The position numbers and the translations under genes were made by a program. A DNA stretch of 64,000 nucleotides, from NCBI GenBank assembly GCA_012934845.2, contig WNNJ02000458.1:21066-85065 (forward strand), given 5' to 3'. The DNA is from Pomphorhynchus laevis. Lineage: Eukaryota; Acanthocephala; Palaeacanthocephala; Echinorhynchida; Pomphorhynchidae. The first letter of the stretch is position 1. Each line of letters begins with the position of its first letter. The notes under the pieces were generated by a model that saw only the letters and a program-made list of their open reading frames with translations, did no database searches and was not told where the DNA came from. Below, piece after piece: positions 1-64,000 of this stretch.

Positions 1-1649
1 TATCATTAATTTACTTTACTAATTTAATTTATTACTAATTAAATTTATCACTAATTTACTTTACTCTATTGTCATTAGAAATGTGTGTAATGAATAATAT
101 TTGACGTTATTTGTCAAATATTATATGTGTTTATGTAAGTAGCTACAAAACCACTCACAGGTAGCAGGGGAAAGTATCTGGATTGTATATGGCGATGTAT
201 TTGTACTATGTTTTCGAAGATACGATTTTTAATGAAAAATCAATTACCAATTCTTATTTAAAATTCTGCGACCATGAAAATCTTGCACACTTGGAAAGAC
301 TAACTTGACTATTTATTCTTGATTTGACTGAATTTATCTAAGGAACCTGATTAATGCCACAATTACTTTAAGTATTTGCTCCGCATATATAGTACTGTGT
401 GACAACATTTTGAATTATAATTTTATAATTGCGTCATATTTCAATTTTAAAATTATTTCTAATAAAGTGTAGAGATTTGATCTTTAGTATAATATTAATA
501 ATAAAAAATTTATGTATTATTAATATAAAAAAATCTATATGAAACATAAATAAATACTTCATATCGCTCTCATTTTTTTGAGATATTCTCTTCTGACATT
601 GTAGTTACTAAAATGCGAATTTTCAATCATGAAAACTAACATGTGCGTGCTACCAATGGCTAATGACATCCATTTTCAATCTATTTACATTACTACTCCT
701 ATTTTATGAAACCAAATGTGTCAGCAAATATCTTAAGAACTTGCATGTGAAGTAATTTAGTCGTTCGGTATGATATATTCATCGTCAAATACAATGTGGT
801 ATTTTACTGCTTTAACCTAATAAAATTGAATGTAATTTAAATGAATTTTTATCTGTTTTAAACTACAAGAAAATCATCATAGTATCTCTATTCGTATCAG
901 ATGGATTATTTTTTCAATCGTTTTCTTCAACAAATCATATTTTTGATAATAAAACTGCACATGTCTCGATTCTCTAAAAATCTAATAAAAATGTGATTGC
1001 TGTTTCTTTTAAAAATTGTTTGTGTACTTTTACAATAATTTATTATAATAAACTAGAATCTATTTAAAACATATAGAGCAGCAATACTATTTACAACTAA
1101 GATGTGGTCAAATAAATTTTATTTAAAGAACTTAAAAATTTAATAGATCAGTTGTCTTATTTATAACTCGTTTTATTGTCTTGAGAAATCTGCAAAAATA
1201 TCTGTAACTATAGCTTGCAAGCTAAAGCAATCGGTTTTCTAAATAAAAAAATTGCAAGCACGGTGTGATAGTATAAAGTACAAGCATCTAATTTTAAGGC
1301 ATTATTCCTACGGTATGATTTAATGTCTATTGATTTCTATATTTTAGTGAATAAATTTTTTCTGATTTATTATTTATAAAAGGTTGTTATAGCATTAACC
1401 ATATGAGTATGTTTTTACATAGTAATCAGCTTCTCTTGTATAATTAAAAGCTGTACACATTAAACTATGTGGTATATAATATTTATTCAGGTGTAAATGT
1501 TTATCATATCTCAATTAAACAATATTTTTTATTTCCGTAAAATTGAAACAAACGGACATACTTCAATGTAGTATCTTTCATTGTCTTGGATTATTTATCT
1601 AATGCAAGACATTTACGAAGGCATTATATTACAGATATATTATTATATT

Positions 1650-1796
1650 ATTGTGTTTCTGCTTTTTTTATTTCTACTTTGCATTTTGAAATTAAAATCA
1701 AATTATTCCTAATTAAACGATATAGAATATCTTATGATATCTTATAAATGTAACATCCATATGCTTACTTGTTATTATTAAAACGTGAAAATAATT
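1650..1796 (+). repeat. 147-bp direct repeat, copy 1
   Basis: This matches 4117-4263 in the same orientation with only two differences that I can see (TATG versus TGCG in the middle). The match stops sharply on both sides. It is non-coding and of unknown family. High identity in an AT-rich intron implies a recent duplication or a young mobile repeat. Confidence 0.9.
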
Positions 1797-2545
1797 GTGT
1801 AGCTTTCAATAGAATAATAATGTGTAGCTAATTATTTATTTCAATAATGGGTGGCTTTCAATAAAATAATGTGATTAAGATACTAGATGTATTGTTTTAT
1901 TAATACAAACTTTCAATTATTAAATATTAAAAAAAGCATTAAAAATTTAAGTTTAAAATCAATTTTATTATTTAAAAATGTAAATATACTGTCTTGATGA
2001 CCACATTTTATAATACAGAAATAAAAAAAACCTTTGAATATTTGAAGAAAATAATGAAGGTTTTACAATATTAACGCATTAGCTGCTGCCATTTTGAAGT
2101 ATAAAAAATAATATATAAGTGGATATTTTTAACTGAAAATGAAATCACTATATGCTGAATTATTGAAATCAGCTACTGTAGCTGCTTATAGCCACAATTT
2201 GCACCCACTATTAATTTCAACATATCAGTTAATATAATCAGAAAATTGTTTGTCTAAATTTACTAATATGCAAGCGAACTACTATTTAAAGCAAGGATTT
2301 TAAATAAAGATTCATAAGGCTCCATGTATGTTCACCGATTTTCAAGAAGGATTACAAAAAATCAAGGTAAATTTGGATTATAAATTTGCCATTTTTATTG
2401 GCAAAGATCTGCTGGGGGTTAAAAAGAGGATTTAATAATATTTGAATAGATACACATGCTAGTAGTTTACAGTAATTCAAAAGATTCAATGGAAGTTCAC
2501 GGGTAAACATAAAGTAGTTTTCAACAACAATTTATTAACAAGAAA

Positions 2546-2810
2546 TAATAAAAATAACACCAGATTTTTCTTGTCATCCACTGATCCAGGTGTTGGGTCA
2601 TGGAATCAGTGTCCGAACCAAACTACCCCAGAAACGCGATCCTGGCGGCATACCAAAGATCTTTTTCGGATAGCTAAGGCGTTCTTCGGTCAGTTTCGAG
2701 ATTTGATCTCTCCACCGATACCGAGTTCAACCTCGAGGTGTCTTTCCAGAGAGTCCGCTCCCCGAATAGGCTAATTGGCACTAGGTGCCAGCTTGGTACT
2801 TAATCGTACA
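2546..2810. other. GC-richer island of unknown origin
   Basis: This segment is clearly less AT-rich than its surroundings. It contains a short 67-codon plus-strand reading frame (2571-2774) with no recognisable motif, and it runs straight into a minisatellite. The composition is like that of the LINE remnants elsewhere in the window, so a transposon fragment is the likeliest explanation. I do not recognise it as a gene. Confidence 0.4.
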
Positions 2811-3020
2811 TATAGGCTGAATATATATGCCGTATATATAGGCTGAATATATATGCCGTATATATAGGCTGAATATATATGCCGTATATATAGGCTGAAT
2901 ATATATGCCGTATATATAGGCTGTATATATAGGCCGTATATATAGGCTGTATATATTGGCCGTATATATAGGCTGTATATATATTATCCGTATGTATAAT
3001 CCGTATATATAGTCCATATA
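2811..3020 (+). repeat. Minisatellite, about 26-bp unit
   Basis: Tandem units of the form AGGCTGAATATATATGCCGT followed by ATATAT repeat head to tail. The later units are shorter and drift to AGGCTGTATATATAGGCCGT. The open frame on the minus strand across it (about 78 codons of YIYG/YIQP) is a by-product of the repeat, not a gene. Confidence 0.9.
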
Positions 3021-4116
3021 TAGCGGCTAATATATAATATTATATATAATGTGGCAGTATTTTTAATTTTTCTGCTTCTGTTCCGAAATAATGTGTGTTT
3101 ATTTTTAACCAAAATAATTGAATTTTAATTGCGCATGTCTATAAAGCAAAATCCTAATTTGGTATTTCGTAATAAATGTTTAAATACATTTTAGCCATCC
3201 TTACTGATTTCTTAAACCAAAATCTTGTGATTTTCATACTCTCCTACATAAGAGAAACTATTCCTTTGTTTTAGTTTTACAACTTTCAAGTATTCACTTA
3301 TTATGAATGATAATTTTATGTTCTGATTCACGCGTGAATAGCATTTAAGTGTGATTTCTATATATTTTACTCATTAAATGCACACCACCTGCATTGTTTA
3401 ACTGTAAATGAATTTTAATGTAATAGCATCATTGTTTTCAAGTTTTCACGATTATCTGATTATGTCCTAGCTTTTTCTCGGACTAGATATAGGTTTCTCT
3501 TCTAGATATAGGCGAACTAACTTTATAAGTTAACTTTTCTCCGAAGAAATTGGCCTCTTCAAACAAAACGTTTTCTTTATCAGATTAAGTGAATTTACTT
3601 AGATAAAGTGGCAATACTAATGTGATCGATTTTAAAAAAAAGTTAATTGCTTGAATATTTGCTAGTCGCCATTATTATATTTTGTATTTTCCCACTACTG
3701 CTAACATGCAATTTTGGAGCTCCTCTTTTGACCACAGCTGGTGATGCCTACACATTAGCATTATCCTGCACTGATAAAATAAAATCACAACATGTACATG
3801 TACAAATATATTGCAAATACTGATACATTGTATAAGTATTATTCATTTTCCTATATTTGAGATTGCTAGTTTGGAAACGAACGTACATTATAGTGACTAA
3901 GATGATTTCAAATTTTTTATTTACTGGTAAATTGTTGCTAATTGTCAAATGCTTTATTTACAAACTTTCTTCACTTTCTTCTACAAAGTTATCGCAAAAC
4001 CCATCAAGCCTTTTATAGTACTCCATTACAATGCCGTTATAATGTTGTAAGAAGCGTAAAGAATAATTACAGTTTTATAATTTGAATAATATTTTCAAAT
4101 AATTACATCATCACAT

Positions 4117-4263
4117 ATTGTGTTTCTGCTTTTTTTATTTCTACTTTGCATTTTGAAATTAAAATCAAATTATTCCTAATTAAACGATATAGAATATCTT
4201 GCGATATCTTATAAATGTAACATCCATATGCTTACTTGTTATTATTAAAACGTGAAAATAATT
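4117..4263 (+). repeat. 147-bp direct repeat, copy 2
   Basis: Second copy of the block at 1650-1796, ending about 107 bp upstream of the first supported exon. See the finding on this pair. Confidence 0.9.
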
Positions 4264-4370
4264 CTGTAATTATTACTTCTGATTGTGTTCATGGCTAACA
4301 TACTATCATCATATTTGTGATATACTCACTTTTTCATGAATATCATTTGTGCTCTTTCAATCATGTTTAG

Positions 4371-63706
<59,336 letters not shown>

Positions 63707-63921
63707 GTGAGGTTTCCTATATAACTTTTAAAATAATCATAGGTATCTTTAGATTTTATAGTTATTTTATCGCAGCGTCGAATTTAAAATGTTTGAATGT
63801 ACAAATTTGCGAAAGTACGTGAATATAGCGTTAATCTGCGATAAATTCTATAAGTAAGAAACTATAATTCGGCACTGCAATGCATTTAAGCGAATACGTA
63901 TTTCCTAAGTATAAATATGCT

Positions 63922-63926
<5 letters not shown>
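63707..63926 (+). other. AT-rich sequence, probably intron
   Basis: No feature seen. Confidence 0.4.

Positions 63927-64000
<74 letters not shown>
63927..64000. repeat. (AT)n microsatellite running off the window end
   Basis: Nearly pure AT repeat with one TAC interruption at about 63959. The window, and possibly the sequence contig, ends inside it. Confidence 0.97.

Larger units (their letters stand above)
1..4370. other. Upstream intron or 5' flank of the spectrin-repeat gene
   Basis: No coding exon is supported here. The stretch is AT-rich and holds one copy of a 147-bp direct repeat (1650-1796), a GC-richer unidentified island (2546-2810), a minisatellite (2811-3020), a fragment related to a foldback element (about 3530-3595) and the second 147-bp copy (4117-4263). 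The first supported exon follows acceptor gtttag at 4370 in phase 0, so at least the right part should be intron. Confidence 0.6.

Noticed and set aside
2781-3017. Minus-strand 78-codon ORF rich in YIYG/YIQP
   Set aside because: Created entirely by the 26-bp minisatellite; no independent coding evidence.
2811-3020. Possible CRISPR-like array because of regular repeats
   Set aside because: Head-to-tail units without unique spacers in a eukaryotic intron; it is a minisatellite.

Overview
The window is strongly AT-rich nuclear DNA from an intron-bearing eukaryote. Animal-type non-LTR retrotransposons, spectrin-type repeats and many introns of 1 to 5 kb point to an invertebrate metazoan. I cannot name the species or phylum.

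One host gene is visible. It lies on the plus strand from 4371 to at least 63346 and runs through both window ends: I see no start exon and no terminal stop. Thirty exons can be chained with matching codon phase at every junction, giving about 7.06 kb of open coding sequence (about 2350 residues). The protein is almost entirely amphipathic helix with spaced tryptophans, as in giant spectrin-repeat cytolinkers (the plakin/MACF-dystonin, nesprin/ANC-1 and dystrophin groups). Tryptophan contexts such as FGWLD, INWLN and CWDRV support spectrin repeats, but the family member is unresolved. Intron sizes are bimodal: four of 50-97 nt, and the rest from about 0.3 to 9 kb. Acceptors end in TAG in 23 of 30 cases.

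The introns hold mobile-element debris. Intron 2 (4841-13937) carries a minus-strand AP-endonuclease LINE (element A, about 6.9-11.87 kb). A second, 5'-truncated LINE (element B, 8512-10277) is inserted in its RT region and flanked by a 6-bp target duplication, GAATAA. A plus-strand LINE with a restriction-like-endonuclease (RLE) C-terminus (element C, about 11.86-13.74 kb) abuts element A head to head. Further RLE-type LINE remnants lie at 48.7-49.6 kb and 51.1-53.6 kb, and two copies of another LINE 3' end lie at 27.8 and 34.1 kb. All are broken by stops or frameshifts, and almost all are antisense to the host gene.

The other introns hold long inverted-repeat (foldback) elements at 30.3-31.0, 35.96-36.47 and 59.6-59.8 kb, satellite-like tandem repeats at 17.6-18.0 and 45.7-46.9 kb, near-identical 147-bp and 199-bp direct repeats, and AT microsatellites. 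Several of these repeats carry a CTGA-stem-GAAA motif that resembles a degenerate hammerhead-ribozyme core. This is the most interesting lead here and is unproven. I saw no CRISPR array, rRNA or tRNA.
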